From Pomphorhynchus laevis (Eukaryota > Acanthocephala > Palaeacanthocephala > Echinorhynchida > Pomphorhynchidae): 64,000 nucleotides of DNA. The stretch covers positions 1-64,000 of the forward strand of contig WNNJ02000153.1 of the NCBI GenBank assembly GCA_012934845.2, in the 5' to 3' direction. Of the stretch, positions 1 through 11,437 are shown in pieces (the stretch's first letter is position 1; each line of letters starts with the position of its first letter). The notes under the pieces were generated by a model. It had not been told where the DNA came from, searched no databases, and saw only the letters and a list, made by a program, of their open reading frames with translations. Position numbers and translations under genes: made by a program.

Positions 1-1029
1 ATATAAATATACATTATATATCTTATATATATTATAAGATATATAAGAGTTATATATCTGTTTATAAATTTTTTTATATATTTATATTTGATATAAATAT
101 GTTTTTTATATCTTATATAATATATCAGATAATTTGCACTTCGCCTATATTAGACTACCAACATCGTAGACTAGCATAGTGTCTACCTCTTTCTATTTAT
201 CAAGTGAAATCTTTGTGTTTAATTTTAGAATCTTATTAAATTTGGCGAGCGTTTGATTGAGTTTGTTGAAGTCCTGTTTGAGCAGTTTTACAAATTAGAA
301 GCCGTGGTAAATGACAATATTCTTCAACTTATCATCCGAGTATGAAATTTGCATTGATTTTAAAAATTCTGTTATTTGATTCTTTAAGTCATTTGGAGTT
401 GAAATGGTGGAAAAACACAAATGCTATAGTCCATCTACCTGGAAACTACTAGCTCGAAAGTTTATCAAAATTTCAAAATTAGGATTATTCCATGCAAATC
501 AAACTGGTTTGTTTTTTCAAAGCAATTACTAATTAAAATGAAAATGTGTTTATAGCCTGATGTTTTAATTCCTAAATAATTTCGTTTATAAAAATTACAT
601 CATATAATTTTCTTAAAATAATATTTGTTTTAAAACATCATTATAAAAGTGATGTTATTTGCTATTGTATAAAATACTAAAAAACTTTATTTTTCAAACA
701 TTTAAAATTTACATCTTGATTTTTATTTATAGATCATGGAGAAAGTATTGTTCTTATTTGTTGGCCGAGTAAATAATACTCGGCCAACAAAAGCAATACT
801 TTTATATTGAATAGAAGTATTGTATTAAAGTTATTTGTCTTGACCCAACTCAGCTGTTAGACTAAATCAACATTAAAATTCGATGTATTTTTTAGATGTA
901 TTTTTAAAGGTATTTGAACGTATTAATTGATGAATTTGGTATTCCAACTCGCTAATTGTTTGATTAAAAATCGACATTGACGATATTGACTTTAGTACCT
1001 TGGATATTGATTTTAATATCTTTTATTTG
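1..1029. other. AT-rich sequence, no gene seen
   Basis: The first 130 bases are TA-rich simple sequence. The rest is AT-rich with no open frame of note. A short inverted repeat near 755-795 reads TTGGCCGAGTAAATAATACTC then CGGCCAA, a small hairpin of unknown meaning. Nothing else is supported. Confidence 0.6.
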
Positions 1030-1615
1030 AACGTGACATCTACTTATGTCCGTGACAAGGTCCCTTAAACCCTTCGTCCGTGACAAGGTCCGCTCGTCTA
1101 ATTAATTCTCCATGACATCCGCCGTATCCGCCCCCTTATCGACTTATGTTCTTGTATGTATCTTCTTCCTAACTTGCCCAACTCTCCTGGCCCACCATCC
1201 ACATCCGCATCCAACTCCTCCTTCTTCTCGTCACTTTACTTATCATCGCTGTCGGATCTCCATTGTTAATCAACCTCCCTTTCTTAGACGACACTCGCCC
1301 CACCTCGCTATCGCTGCGTTTTCGTCATATCATCTTACTCCACGTTCCCAATTAGTCCAACAACTATGGTCTCCGATCGTTCCTCGTCGCCGCCTCACTC
1401 GCCTGGAATCAACTCACTCTCGATATACGCCGCGCTTTCTCCTTTATCACATTCAAACACCTCCTTCGTTCACACCTTCTCGACACATGATTTACATTTT
1501 TGTTTTGTTGTGGTCATGTAAGCGTGCGCTGGCACGCATTTGCCACTTTAAAATAATTCTTTTTTACGTCGATATTAATAAAGTCATCTTTCAATAGGTC
1601 AGGACTGTTCAAATA
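1030..1615 (+). mobile_element. CR1-like LINE, 3' fragment (copy a)
   Basis: This is the last 0.55 kb of the CR1-like LINE family that recurs in this window (sister copies near 24.8-27.4, 35.3-38.8, 41.2-41.8, 57-60.5 and 63.9 kb). A 161-residue frame at 1112-1597 preserves the RT C-terminal region, for example RRHSPHLAIAAF, matching RRYSPHLAIASF in the copy at 25.0-25.3 kb. Compared with that copy there is an internal deletion soon after the YVLVCIFF stretch. The 3' UTR carries the family tail TGTGGTCATGTAAGCGTGCG, a 6-bp hairpin (1522-1537), then an AATAAT-like end. A short phrase, TCCGTGACAAGGTCC, is repeated at about 1050 and 1078. It is truncated and non-coding. Confidence 0.85.
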
Positions 1616-2299
1616 TTTGTGATGACCTGTTGGATTATGCAGAGCCTTTTCTATTAAATAATAGGTGGAATAAATAATTGTTAAAAAATATTTATTTCTT
1701 TATCATTTATGTTTTAGCAATGATCTTTGCAAATTGTCAACTGAATCATGCGAAGAAAGTGATGAAATCGATTGTCAAGTACTTTATTTTCGATTGATAT
1801 GCGAAGTTTTATGTTACTTAAACATAGTAAACTTAAAACAGTCTGAAATGATAATATAATTTAGCTTATTTTTAAATGTAATTGAAATTTAAATTTCGTA
1901 AAAACCTTATTTAATAATCAAATTGAAATTGATGATATTATAAATATTTTATAAATAGATAATAAATATATACTTTGTATTAGAATAAGGTACTCAAGCT
2001 TTTTATTTTAATGGAAATTTATAAATCTATAAAAAATATAATTTTTAATAAATTTAAACTATTAAGCGAAATTTTTTATAAATATTCATAGATGAAGGTT
2101 TATGAATATTTATTTTTTATAAATATTCATAGATTTAAGGAAATATCATAAAGATATTTCCTAAAATTTTATCAGAGGAAATACGTCGTTAGCGCGTATT
2201 CGGCCCCACTGCTATGCTGGATCGAATAATAATGGGCCGAAACTTAATAACATATCAGTTCCTCCTGATGATTTCTAATCCTTATTCTTATACATCGTA
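1616..2299. other. AT-rich sequence, no gene seen
   Basis: No coding frame is visible. A 30-base phrase around ATAAATATTCATAGAT is repeated at about 2075-2145. The stretch at 2205-2265 (GGGCCGAAACTTAATAACAT) resembles sequence at 43.83-43.9 kb, suggesting an unnamed dispersed repeat. Confidence 0.5.
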
Positions 2300-2910
2300 T
2301 GTTATTTATTAGTAAATTCATAAAAAATGACTTCTATTTTTAATTTCTATTTTATATTTTAACTTGATTTAAATTCATATAAATATTAATTATACCTTTA
2401 TATAATTATTTATAATTCATCTTTATTTTGATTTATATATCGTATAAATTACGTAGAATCAGTTAGCTGATATAACTTGTTCTACTGACAAGTTATTATT
2501 GACCTGTGGACTTTGTTTTCCCGGTAATATAACATCTGTCAGAAATACTGAAATTATTGATACGACATTAAGTTAATTAAGTTCAATTTGATGTCTTAAT
2601 TAAATTATTTAAATGATTTTAAATAATTGCTGAATCGTAATTTATTAGTCAAGTCATAACAAATCACTTTTATTTTAAATTTTAACTTTAAATTATTTCG
2701 TTATATAAATATTAATTATAAAATATTATATAATTATTTATTATTTATCTTTATTTTTATTTACATAAAGTATATTCTACGTAGACTCAGTTATCTGATC
2801 TGATTTGTTCTACTTACAAGTTATTATTGACCTGTGGACTTTGTTTTCCCGGTACTAACTTCCGTCAGAGATACTGAAACAATGTATTATTTATACGACA
2901 TTATTTTTCT
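2300..2910. repeat. Two-copy tandem repeat, period about 345 bp
   Basis: Two diverged direct copies lie at about 2310-2575 and 2655-2910. They share an AT-rich first half and a conserved end with GACCTGTGGACTTTGTTTTC at about 2500 and 2833, followed by a CCCGGTA block and a GATACTGAAA-type ending. No frame runs through it. It could be an old satellite or a piece of an unrecognised mobile element. Confidence 0.7.
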
Positions 2911-3229
2911 TCTTATTTTCAATCAAGTTTAATGGATTTTGTCTTTTCCTTATAATGAATTTTAATTTTCTTTGTTTTATCTTTAGTCTATGCAAAAATT
3001 AACTCATTTTTATTTACACCTTCCTTTCATTGATTTTTCATTACTTTATTTTTTATCTTTACGCTCCCGTGAATATATTCTTATGTAATTGAATATATCC
3101 CTGGGCAATCAGGCTTCCAAACGACCAATTTAAATCGTGTCGAACAACTACGTACTGTAATAAGGGCGATGCTGTAAGCGACATTCTAAATACACAAAAG
3201 ATGTTGCTTCATTAAAAAACTTATATTTC

Positions 3230-4605
3230 TAACGGATACCTGGATCTGGCAAAAAAAGTTACAATCGTCTACATCTAGCATATTCCAAATAAGTTATTAC
3301 TGCATTTAGTATCCATATATGGGTTCTATTAAGTAATTGTGCATTTATTAGTCATGAGCTTTTCGAGAAGTGTTCTTTAGCAACAAATTAATCAACAACT
3401 GTTAATCAGTTGATCACCAGTTGATAAATTAAATCCCTATATTATTAAACTTAATAAAATTTATAAAATTCACTTATTAATATAATTTCTTGTCCACATT
3501 TTTATGACATCTTCGTTCACCCTCACTTTCATACACTCACCTTCTAATGATGAAATATATTTCATCATTATTATGAAGCATCAGTAATGGTGCCCCATCT
3601 CGCAGAATTATCATCTCAGAGAAAATAAATTATTTAATCGCTAAGATGGCGAAAATTCAATCGATTGCTAGTATCAGAGAACACAAATGATTTTTGTAAT
3701 CCATGGTCATATCTTTAGAATGCAGAGCGCTTATGGGTATGTAATGCGCTCTAGATCACATTTGACCAACCGGCGGCTCTGGGGCTGGATCCGAGCCTGC
3801 AGATCAATTTCACCAGACCCACCGCGAGAATTTTAAGCTAAGATATGCATATCGACCAAATGTGTTTTATAAAATTATTACATTTTATTAATTAGTCCGG
3901 TCCTATAGATCAGAACAAGATGAAAACATGGTCCGTAAAGTGATCAAACCTGCCCATCCATGCTCTATAAAATGAGATGCACGCTATCTCTAGAATTACA
4001 AAGGCAATCCAGAATAGTATATGTTACTGGCCGTTACTGCTTATGTCCAGACGAAATGTGTAAGGTCATTTATCTGCGGGGCAGTGTTCATGTGGATTCA
4101 CTTTATCCCTCAAGATTGCGGTATGACAGGTTAGTTAAATCCGTTAACATAAACATAATTGGGATTTGGCAGTGCCATTATTTAAATAAGGACAATATGT
4201 AAATGATTGGTGACTAAATATTATTCTCTATTAGAATATAGTCTTGATTAGGATAAGTAATTAACTTGTCGATTATTGTATTATTGGCTTTTCTGTGGAA
4301 CTGCACACCGACATCTGTACGATAGTTAAAAACTCTCATTAATGTTATTTCGTCATTATTACGACTTATCAGTCATGGTGTCCCTACTCGCAGAATTACC
4401 ATTTCGCAGAAAATAAATTATTTTATCCCTGAGATTGCATAAATTAAGTGAATTGCTACCACCACTAGAGAAAAAATGGTTTTCTCAAAACTACAGGTTT
4501 ATTAAACGATCGTCAATAATTTGTTTAAAATAATCGTCTACGCGTAGAATATTCCAAATAGATTCTTACCACATTTAGAGTTCTCTAGTAAACTTTTATG
4601 GAGTT
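3230..4605. repeat. Diverged direct repeats (3.24-3.70 kb and 4.31-4.60 kb)
   Basis: Segments at about 3575-3690 and 4360-4480 share CTCGCAGAATTA and AGAAAATAAATTATTT in the same order. Segments at about 3260-3310 and 4525-4585 share AATCGTCTAC and TATTCCAAATA. All are in the same direction, so a unit seems to have been duplicated and then diverged. Between them, 3720-3850 is locally GC-richer (GCGGCTCTGGGGCTGGATCC) with no recognised gene. Small frames at 3960-4202 and 4617-4820 have no recognisable content. Confidence 0.5.
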
Positions 4606-5279
4606 ATAACAATCCTTTGTATAATAACACACCTCGTGTGGATTTAAATTTTGCACTAAAAGGCATGTACCTAAATAGTTATGAGCGTGCATCTTCGTTT
4701 AGCCCTGTTTGTTCAACAACCAAGCTGCAGTTAAGAAACGTTCATACGAATGCACACTTATTTACATTCGGTTCAGTATGCATCATGCCATACATTTTAA
4801 TACATTTGTTATATAATTAATTTTTTATAGATTATTGATTCTCAATTAACTAATAAAGTTATACAAAAAAGTTATAAAATTAATCAATTTGATTTTATCG
4901 AGTTATTCAATGTTTTTATTAACGCATTGTTTGTGTTAAGATTGTCGAATTAATCGTTGTATTATTGACTATGCTTGAGAAACCACCATCCGGATTTATA
5001 CTAAGATCAATGCAGCTACTTGAACGAGGAATGCAAGTTGAAAACTGCTGTGCTAATGATTTTATCGGTAATAAAATCATTTATAGTGTTACTTTAATTT
5101 AACTTAATTTACTTTATAAATATAATTTTATATAATAAAATTATTTATATACTAAAATTATTTTGATAATTTTAGTCACGTAAATTATGGTCACTTTATA
5201 GTCAATTTTTAGACGACTAAATTATCTAAGTTACCTTTTACCCTCGTATTATGAGGAATTTCATTCCTCATGACAAATA

Positions 5280-5960
5280 AATATTATTTAATAAATTATA
5301 TTATTTAAAATAAATAATAATAAATAATTTCTAATATAAAATTATTATTAATTTTACAGTTCCGAGGTTATCTTCAAATAGGGACTATATAATTCTTGTT
5401 CATAAAAACTATAATATAATAATGTAATATTCTAATTTTAATATTATTATAATGAATATTACACATTATTAATTTAATGTGTAATTTATTTGATGTTAAA
5501 GTAATCATTACTTTGACTATTTAAACTATTATTCCTCTTATTCAGGAAACGAAAAGATAACAAAAATGAGACATTAAATAGATTAATATGTATTATTGAA
5601 TAAAATAAAAATAGTTTTTATAAAACATCTCTCATTAATAATTAAAATCATTATTTTATAAAGTAAAGTTGACGTCTGCTTAGATTAATAAATAATTTTA
5701 AGTTTAAACAGAGGCAAAGTTACATCATCACATTTGTTACAGTTTATCGTAAGTATACAAAAGCCAAATATCGATTATTACATAAATAATAATTAAAATA
5801 AATAATAATAAATAATATTTATAATAATTCTTTGAATATAAAATTATTATTAATTTTACAGTTGCGAGGATCCCTTCAAATAGGGTCCAAAATATAAAAA
5901 GATATAATTCTTGTTCGTAAAAACTATAATATAGTAATATTACAAATATAATATAATATA
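5280..5960. repeat. Direct repeats about 500 bp apart
   Basis: Segments near 5320-5420 and 5835-5935 share TATTAATTTTACAGTT, a TTCAAATAGGG block and TATAATTCTTGTTC in the same order and orientation. Sequence between them is AT-rich and non-coding. A further local repeat, TTTAATGATTTGATTGATTT with ATTCGTTATTATCAATTAG, occurs at about 6050-6120 and 7925-8025. These look like duplicated non-coding or mobile DNA. Confidence 0.55.
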
Positions 5961-6984
5961 CGCTTGTTACGTTCTATTTGCTTTATACTTTGCTGTTATA
6001 AAAATTGTTGGTAAAATAAATAGAAGATTAAAACCAAATCACTATTTCGTTTTAATGATTTGATTGATTTGCAATTTTGTTTGTCTTATTAACAATTCGT
6101 TATTATCAATTAGTTATTAAATGATAAAAAAATAGTTATTAGTAGAGTTATTAAAAGGAGAAAGTTATTAGTTATCTCTCTTCCCAGTGAGAAGAGGGAT
6201 GTCCTTTCCCCTCACCCTTAAAGGGAAATTATAAAATATGTAATTATTTTGTTTAATGTTGTCTCTAATAAATTTGCATTTTAAGTAAATGAAATTCATA
6301 ATTAAAATGTATAAAATATCTTTAAATCAACTATTAAAATATAATGATCCCCTTTTTATATTAAACATATTTCAAGCATTGTGTCTATCTTCGTAAATTT
6401 TAAAATTTTTATTTTTTTTAAATTAAGTTAAAGGATTACGAAATTAGATTATTATTTCAGATTATTATTTTCTAAATGATGAAATTTTTAATTAATGAAA
6501 AATTAAGCAATTTATCGATTAATTAATCTCACTTAATTAATCAAAAAATTAAGCAATTAATCAACAGAAATCGCAGATTTGCGTGTATCCAGTGTTGTGC
6601 TTATCTTAGTGGAATCTAAAGATCTACTGCCCTTTTAAATTTATTTATTGAAGCTATAGCTTTTAGTCTCTAAAAAACTAAAATCAAAATAAACTTGAAT
6701 TATAAACTAAAATTAAAATAAACTTGAAATAAAAATAAATATTGATTTTATTAATAATTAAATATATTAAATATTTTCAATTAATTTTAACATCAATTAC
6801 ACTGAGTTTTCTTTTATTCGATTCCCTATGATTTTTCTTATCAATCGCTTATTAAATACGATTTTTGATTTTAATTTATTGACTTCTTTAATAACACAGT
6901 GAATATATTTAATTAACTTACAGCTTACATTATTAAAGTATAGATGATTATAAGTATTTAAAATTTAAATTTTACACTCCGTAG
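5961..6984. other. AT-rich sequence, no gene seen
   Basis: Apart from the short repeat near 6050-6120 there is no supported feature. Sequence is dominated by TTAATTAA-type motifs. Confidence 0.5.
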
Positions 6985-7215
6985 AATGAAGCGCTACGGA
7001 GCCCTTGCCACACCGGCTGTGGTAAGGGCTCCGTAGCGCCCTTGACACAGCAAAGGCGCTTCGAATTTTTGACAAAACTGAGCAATATGTTGGTGGTGGC
7101 AACAGATGATCGAAGAGCTGCCAATTTCCTCTTGAAGCGTTTAAGCTGTGCAGTGCAGCGGGGAAATGCAGCGTGCCTGTTAGAGGTCGCTCGAGACGGA
7201 AACCTTCCAACTTAA
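6985..7215 (+). CDS. Coding-like open frame, possible host exon
   Basis: A plus-strand frame of 76 codons opens after a candidate splice acceptor (TTTTACACTCCGTAG, ending 6984) and stops at 7213-7215. The product is not recognised. The second half looks protein-like (an internal Met at 7087, then MLVVATDDRRAANFLLKRLS, then CAVQRGNAACLLE). The segment is distinctly GC-rich against an AT-rich background. The first 50 bases form a near-perfect hairpin (6991-7039), so that part of the peptide may be fortuitous. The minus-strand frame over the same bases is probably its shadow. It could be an exon, a retro-copied piece of a host gene, or a fragment of an unknown element. I could not join it in phase to the exon at 7526 with a strong donor site. 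Confidence 0.35.
   Translation, partial: NEALRSPCHTGCGKGSVAPLTQQRRFEFLTKLSNMLVVATDDRRAANFLLKRLSCAVQRGNAACLLEVARDGNLPT
6991..7039. repeat. 22-bp hairpin, 5-base loop
   Basis: Left arm GCGCTACGGAGCCC... (6991-7012) pairs with 7018-7039 around the loop CCGGC, with one mismatch in 22 pairs. It is GC-rich in an AT-rich neighbourhood. It is short for a microRNA precursor. Confidence 0.9.
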
Positions 7216-7267
7216 AGATACTGAAATATCACAAACTATACAATTTTTTCTTTTCAATTTTTTTAAT

Positions 7268-7299
7268 TGTTTTTGATTTAATATTGTCTTATTTTCTTT
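7268..7299 (-). repeat. Short scrap matching Penelope-like remnants
   Basis: The 30-base phrase beginning TTTTTGATTTAATATTGTCT is identical to sequence at about 10807-10838 and 11798-11829, where it encodes part of a GIY-YIG type C-terminus on the minus strand. It is a third, tiny copy. Confidence 0.6.
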
Positions 7300-7525
7300 A
7301 AAATTTGCATTTTAATAATTAATAATTTTTAATGACATAAACAGCCATGTCATAAACATTAGTAAATAATATATTTTAAATCTAGCACTACAGTCATGTG
7401 ACGCCAGCCATTATCAGTATGAAATTAGTAAAATGTCGAAGAAGAAATACTTAAAATGTCAATTTTCGAAATTATTAAAATTAAGATTCAAGTAAATATA
7501 AGTTAATACTAATTTTTATGCTTAG

Positions 7526-9496
7526 ATACGAGTGCGATTATCTGTCGAAGAAATCAGTTTATTCGCAAGTGCTTCCAAGCCATTATTGATAGCTCGAAAA
7601 CGGATCGCATAATTGAAGTACGTGTGGTTGCAGTTGATTCGTTACTCAGAAAGATAAAGGAGACAATATCGAAATACACATTAGAAGAACATGTGTTGCC
7701 ACTCTGCATGGTGCCAGGGTATGTCATAAAATATTAGAAACGGCTTTTGTAAACATGAATATGAGCAAACAGCAGATGATCATCAGCGAAAGAAATCTAA
7801 CCACAAATCAATAGCTGCGAAGGAACATAATTCGAATGTAAATTTTTTTAATTAAAATCAATAAATAATTTGAATATAAAATTAATCTATTAACTTATAA
7901 AACCTAGTAATTTGCAATTTTATTTTAATGATTTGATTGATATGTGATTTTGTTTTAATGATTTGATTGATTTGCAATTTTGTTCTTCTTATGAACAATT
8001 CGTTATTATCAATTAGCTATTTAAGGCGACATTTAAGCTTTTCAGATTCGCATCGACAGTATGGACTAAGAAAATTTCCTCGTATTCTTCCGTACCCATA
8101 GGATAGAAGGCAATTTTTGTTTTATGTGCGTTATTTCTTCCAGATCAAGTTTCAATATTTTTAAATAATGTATCAATAAAATGTACATATAATTTTATCT
8201 ACATATTGAATTAAAGTATATATTTATACTATAATTTAGTAGTACAAAAATAAACCCTTAATTCCCCTTCTCATGTGGAAGAAGAATCGATAGTGCTTAA
8301 ATTTCCCCCCTTTATCGTGGAAATATTTAGACAGCCAGCGCTTCAATAGCATTATCGAATGGCTAGCTATCAAAGCGTCACGCATCTTCTCAAAGACTTC
8401 GCTCCCTGTTACCCTTTAAATAGAATATTTAAACACTATCATTTTATCTACATTTTGAATTAAAGTATAAATATTTGTCTACGATCATTTTACAATGCAT
8501 AATTTTCAGATTTCCATCGACAGTATGAACTAAGAAAATTTCTTCGTATTATTCCGTACCCAAAGGATAGAAGGCAATTTTTGTTTTATTTTGTACAACA
8601 AAATAAAATTTGTAAATAAAATATAATTTCCGCTATTTTCTTAAGAAGTGTAGGTCGAACCTTATACCAAGATTTTGAAAAATGTGTCCAATTTCTTCCA
8701 GATCAAGTTTCATTACTTTTAAATAATGTATGAATAAGATGCGCATATGATTTTATCTACATATTGAATTAAAGTATAAATATATGTCTACGATCATTTT
8801 ACAATGCATAATTAAAAAATGATAAAAATTTGCGCGTGTTATAATATAAAAATTTGTCGTAAATTGAAAATTGAATTTCGCTAAAATATTTGAATTCAAA
8901 TTTAAAAAAACGTTTTTACTCCTCGAAACAATTTGGTTTTTTGAAATGATATTCTAATCCCAATCTTGTTTAAACCTTAAAATTTTAAGCAATATTTGTT
9001 TATATCAGTTGTTCTTAAATCGTTCCGCATAATTTTTTAAAACTAGATGATTAGCTGTTTGCTCATATTCGTCTTTTGTTATAATCGGTCGAATTCCGAA
9101 CAAAAAAGCTTTTAGATCGTCTATTTGATCTTGACTTTTAATTTGTTTCATTAAATAGTCCATTTATTATTTATCAAATAGTCCATTTATTATTTATAAT
9201 TGTTCGTGTAATTTAAGAAATCTATCGAATAACGTAAGTATTATGTTACGTACATTCAGCGATTTACTTCGAAATGCTGACAATGCGATCCTTTCCAGAG
9301 GTATAAAAAATAAAAAAAATAAAAAATTCTAATTGTGAAAGATATTTTAGCAAATATCTGGAAGAGCATTAGCACTCTTTATGCCACACTAGTTGAATGT
9401 ACACGAGTAACCGATATTTCGATAGCTAATGACGCACGAGTAGCTTTACATCGATTCCAGAGCTTTCTCCATCCAACAATAAACGAAAATACTTAA
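7526..9496 (+). CDS. Candidate host gene, three C-terminal exons
   Basis: Three plus-strand blocks can be spliced without breaking phase. The first, 7526-7718, has acceptor TTTTTATGCTTAG and donor AGGGTATGT, and is open for 63 codons including RKCFQAIIDSSK and VVAVDSLLRKIKETISKY. The second, 9260-9300, follows acceptor ACATTCAG and precedes a GTATAA donor; it encodes DLLRNADNAILSR. The third, 9342-9496, follows an AG at 9340-9341, runs 50 codons including ATLVECTRVTD and VALHRFQSFLH, and stops with TAA at 9494-9496. Split codons at both junctions make sense (GG+C and G+AT). The last intron would be only 41 bp, which is short. The helical, leucine-rich composition suggests a HEAT-like or other alpha-helical protein, but I do not recognise the family. 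Upstream exons are not identified. It may be a live gene end or a relic. Confidence 0.4.
8036..8790 (-). repeat. Duplicated block with a coding-like minus-strand frame
   Basis: Segments 8036-8220 and 8506-8790 are direct repeats about 475 bp apart, sharing ATCGACAGTATG, GGATAGAAGGCAATTTTTG, TTTCTTCCAGATCAAGTTTC and TCTACATATTGAATTAAAGT. On the minus strand the left copy reads through as KIAFYPMGTEEYEEIF then LVHTVDANLKSLN. The right copy carries the same phrase with an in-frame stop. This looks like a duplicated exon or a scrap of a protein-coding gene, family not recognised. It sits inside the long intron proposed between 7718 and 9260. Confidence 0.45.
9005..9163 (-). CDS. Small ORF, 52 aa, unknown
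   Basis: A minus-strand ATG at 9163 starts a 52-codon frame ending in TGA at 9005-9007, too short to stand out by length but protein-like in composition (DDLKAFLFGIRP, then KDEYEQTANHLV). The phrase around IRPIITKDEYEQT faintly recalls the N-terminal region of carnitine or choline acyltransferases, where an RP-leucine motif and a DEEF/E-T motif follow each other. That is a weak impression only. It may be an exon fragment from the same source as the duplicated block at 8.0-8.8 kb. Confidence 0.25.
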   Translation of the reverse strand: MDYLMKQIKSQDQIDDLKAFLFGIRPIITKDEYEQTANHLVLKNYAERFKNN

Positions 9497-9729
9497 AGAA
9501 GATCTAATTTTAGCACAATATATTATTTTTGCGTATCTTTACTTAATTCTACTAGCAAGTAAAAACAAACTATTTGATTTATTTTAAAGGCTTCACAACT
9601 ATATCGTATGATATTAAATGTTTATTTTTAAATCAAGGGCAATTTATTTTTCAGTTTAGATTCCATAATTTTCAAAATATCACTAATCTGGCATGGAAAT
9701 ATAATTAATTATTAAATGAATGCATATAT

Positions 9730-10322
9730 TATAGTAAATTACTCGCTAAGGAGCGCTTCGGTCTATCAATATATGTTCGATACCAATGCACAGACAATTC
9801 CAGCAAAATCTCGGAAATGTTGCAATCTAGAGATTTTCCTATATGGGCCAAGAATAGGATGAATAGCAATTCTCCGAAAGCATACACGAGTGAGAAACAA
9901 GTATTCATACCTGCGGAATATGTTAGTGACGGATGTTCTAACTTCTTAAAAAACAGTTACCCATCGAATATATCCTTATATTATTCAAAGAAAGCTATTC
10001 TAGCCGGACATTTAAGAACAAACCTAAATATAAGTCGACTAATGTCACTTATGAAATCCCATGCCTGAATTGTCCAGCCAAATATTTTGGTCAAACAAAA
10101 CAAGGCTTAACAACGAGAATTAAGCAACATAAATTTAACTTTAAAAAGTGTGATACGTCATCAGCATTAGTAAATCATTGGCTGAATCATAATCACGAAC
10201 CTGATTTTTCCAGTTCTAAGATCTTGGAAAATGAAGACAGCCTATCTAGACACCTGATAAGAGAAAAATACAAAAAATCAGAAGAGTTTTTATCGTTGGT
10301 TTCTTCCGTTTTTATTGTATAA
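9730..10322 (+). pseudogene. Penelope-like element remnant, RT end and GIY-YIG domain
   Basis: A frame at 9817-10065 ends with sequence typical of the RT-endonuclease linker of Penelope-like elements. In other frames just downstream, 10050-10280 reads CLNCPAKYFGQTKQGL then TRIKQHKFNFKK and SALVNHWLNHNHEPDF, the GIY-YIG nuclease core (the Y-G-Q-T motif and the conserved Arg and His residues of the helix). Penelope-like elements are retroelements with an RT fused to a C-terminal GIY-YIG endonuclease. At least two frameshifts or stops separate the parts and the RT body is missing. The remnant is 5'-truncated and dead. Confidence 0.75.
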
Positions 10323-10692
10323 CTACATCATTTTTTCTTTTTCATGTCAAAACATAACACTTGAAAAGGACGATCATTTGTTTTGATATCACATACTTTC
10401 ATATGTAACTAAGGAATATTTAGTTTAATTAAGTTTAGATTAATCGTTTAAATTTAATTAATCAATGTGTTCGTTTTCTTAAGCAAATATCTATATTTAA
10501 TACTGATCTAAAAATTGATTCCACCGTATTTCAAACAGAATTTTTAAAAATGTTAGATTATGCTAAATATATTACAGTATACTGTTAAAATATTATTAAA
10601 TTATTAAATAATAAAATATTATAATTATTAAATATAGCATTAAAATTAATTATAATTATTAGGAATAAACTTGTTTCCTTCGATAACATGTT

Positions 10693-11030
10693 CTAATTTA
10701 ATCCTAATGAGAATACTATACTACTTCTGTCAATTCCTTGTACCACGTCATTCAATCCTAATGGGTACATGGAATTAAGCGTTTTAATCCAAAAATCTTC
10801 TTTTTCTAATAGTTTTTGATTTAATATTGTCTTATTTTCTTCAATAATATGTTCTAAAATAAATAATTTACAGTATCCTATATCATGTCCTATTAATCTC
10901 ATGTGCTTATGAAATATAGTTTGACTATTATGCTGTATATTATATATGTGTTGCCTATTCATCATATTGCAGTTACAATTATAATCATTACTGGATGGAT
11001 ATCCTTTATCTGACATTGCTGGGTGAATAT
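10693..11030 (-). pseudogene. Penelope-like element, GIY-YIG C-terminal remnant 1
   Basis: The minus-strand frame 10693-11016 (107 aa) contains FHKHMRLIGHDIGYC, KLFILEHI and EKEDFWIKTLNSMYPLGLND. This is the usual end of Penelope-type GIY-YIG proteins: a histidine-rich helix, a glutamate-bearing strand, then (E/D)-x-W-I-x-x-L-x-x-x-x-P-x-G-L-N-D. An asparagine/cysteine-rich stretch lies just before it (NDYNCNCNM). The RT is absent. About 125 bp of it (10720-10843) is repeated at 11711-11835. Confidence 0.7.
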
Positions 11031-11085
11031 TCTTTACATGGAACCGACAACTTAGTCGATAAAATATCTTAATATCGATACTTCA

Positions 11086-11286
11086 GTGAGTGCAATTTTA
11101 AATCGGCTTCTACTCAAGTATTACTACGACAATAAAATACGGAATAAACCGTATACTAGACTACCGGATCATTTGACCACTATAAAAGACATTATGACCA
11201 ATCCTAATGTCTACATTTTCGCTGACCGTTTTCACGAATCATCACTAATGACCAAATACAGCGATAGTGTAACGAGTGTAAGATAA
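11086..11286 (+). CDS. Short open frame between Penelope-like remnants, unknown
   Basis: A 66-codon plus-strand frame (ILNRLLLKYYYDNKIRNK, then MTNPNVYIFADRFHESS) lies between the two remnants. It has a protein-like mixture of residues but no motif I recognise. It may be noise or part of another element. Confidence 0.15.
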   Translation: MSAILNRLLLKYYYDNKIRNKPYTRLPDHLTTIKDIMTNPNVYIFADRFHESSLMTKYSDSVTSVR

Positions 11287-11437
11287 TTGATGCGCCTATG
11301 AATGTCTATTTTACACAATTCGATAAAGTTCGTTGAAATAAACGAACATCAAATAGTTTAATCATATACACAATCAAACTTGTTATTTAACTCTTTAATT
11401 ATTTGTAATTTAATTATACTATGCTATGAGATTGACA

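Noticed and set aside
1-130. Promoter or origin in the TA-rich start
   Set aside because: Simple AT repeat only; no supporting element.
3725-3850. GC-richer patch as an RNA gene
   Set aside because: Shows a small GAGCGC/GCGCTC stem but no recognisable tRNA, snRNA or rRNA features.
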